A stretch of DNA of 64,000 nucleotides, from contig NZ_CP011382.1 in NCBI RefSeq assembly GCF_000734895.2, positions 3,698,700 to 3,762,699 on the forward strand, read 5' to 3'. Position numbers and translations under genes: made by a program. Position 1 is the first letter of the stretch. Each line of letters begins with the position of its first letter. Under the pieces are notes generated by a model. It saw nothing but the letters and a program-made list of their open reading frames with translations, searched no databases and was not told where the DNA came from. Positions 63,626-64,000 of this stretch are shown piece by piece. Origin of the DNA: Calothrix sp. 336/3. GTDB taxonomy: Bacteria > Cyanobacteriota > Cyanobacteriia > Cyanobacteriales > Nostocaceae.

Positions 63626-64000
63626 TCAAGTATCAAAGGATGCCATCCGCAATTTTGCTGCTGTTCGTAAAATCTGCCCTGCTAACATTGCCGCTCCAAA
63701 ACCATTGTCAATATTCACCACACCCACACCCACAGCACAGGAATTCAGCATAGTTAACAGGGGAGCTAAACCCCCAAAACTCGCACCATAACCGACACTC
63801 GTTGGTACGGCAATCACTGGACAATCAGCCAAACCCGCTACCACACTTGGTAAAGCTCCCTCCATTCCTGCCACCACAATCAGCACCGAGGCAGATGTAA
63901 TTACATGACGATTATTCAATAAACGGTGGATTCCTGCTACCCCCACATCCCACAGACGCTGCACCTCGAAACCACAAAGTTCGGCAGTGATGGCAGCTTC
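63626..64000 (-). CDS. larB: LarB, 5' end outside window
   Basis: The frame is open to the right edge, so the true start lies beyond it. The visible 124 codons fit the C-terminal AIR-carboxylase-like domain of LarB, which carboxylates nicotinate adenine dinucleotide in synthesis of the nickel-pincer cofactor. Motifs are [29 protein letters not shown] and [11 protein letters not shown]. The role is known from lactate racemase systems. LarC, LarE and a LarA-like enzyme are not visible here. Confidence 0.88.
   Translation of the reverse strand, partial: EAAITAELCGFEVQRLWDVGVAGIHRLLNNRHVITSASVLIVVAGMEGALPSVVAGLADCPVIAVPTSVGYGASFGGLAPLLTMLNSCAVGVGVVNIDNGFGAAMLAGQILRTAAKLRMASFDT

Noticed and set aside
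1..64000. tRNA or rRNA genes and CRISPR arrays
   Set aside because: I scanned for tRNA T-arm consensus and for regularly spaced direct repeats; none was found.

Overview
The window looks like chromosomal DNA of a filamentous, probably heterocyst-forming cyanobacterium. The octamer GCGATCGC (HIP1) is scattered through genes and spacers. Cyanobacteria-specific genes are present: thf1/psb29, a CpcT/CpeT lyase, ndhS, a flavodiiron flv3-flv1 pair, xisH-xisI, and a quinol-type alternative terminal oxidase (ARTO) cluster. There are no rRNA or tRNA genes and no CRISPR array. The genus assignment is inference.

Left end (1-6.5 kb): the 3' part of a PIN-domain (VapC-like) gene runs in from the edge. 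A large secreted-type TPR-CHAT gene follows, split by a 1,313-bp ISAzo13-type insertion sequence (1658-2970) with a TAT target duplication. Removing the element and one TAT rejoins a single 1,264-codon frame. An overlapping xisH-xisI pair comes next.

6.5-13.8 kb: an oxidase operon preceded by a palindromic NtcA-type site. It encodes two DUF2231 membrane proteins, then CoxB, CoxA and CoxC, then a GMC flavoprotein with a four-Cys cluster and a small membrane protein. CoxB has lost all four main CuA ligand positions and CoxA carries YSHPAVY, so the enzyme is read as an A2-type quinol oxidase. This cluster is the most system-like and least explained part of the window.

13.8-28.6 kb: an S4 RNA-binding protein, a bacterioferritin-FTR1 iron pair with a structured leader, an ISL3 transposase remnant, a CbiM/NikM-type Co/Ni transporter, a methyltransferase relic, and polysaccharide genes (two GT2 glycosyltransferases and a WcaF-like acetyltransferase). 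Then come cobU, aroE, an alpha/beta hydrolase, a PNPOx-like flavoprotein and several conserved proteins of unknown function.

28.6-46.1 kb: an orphan two-partner-secretion exoprotein, corA with a partner gene, a small outer-membrane-like protein, an RDD-pentapeptide fusion, exbB-exbD, thf1 divergent from cpcT, a STAS protein, hemF, an SRPBCC protein and mrp.

46.8-64 kb: rodA, ndhS, a cation/proton antiporter with stress domains, UDP-xylose synthase plus UDP-glucose dehydrogenase, the flv3-flv1 pair, coaX, a hydrolase, a Nudix protein, a small basic protein, argH, a nonsense-interrupted relic ORF, and larB running off the right edge. Several dispersed hairpins, one long direct repeat and three good intrinsic terminators are recorded separately.
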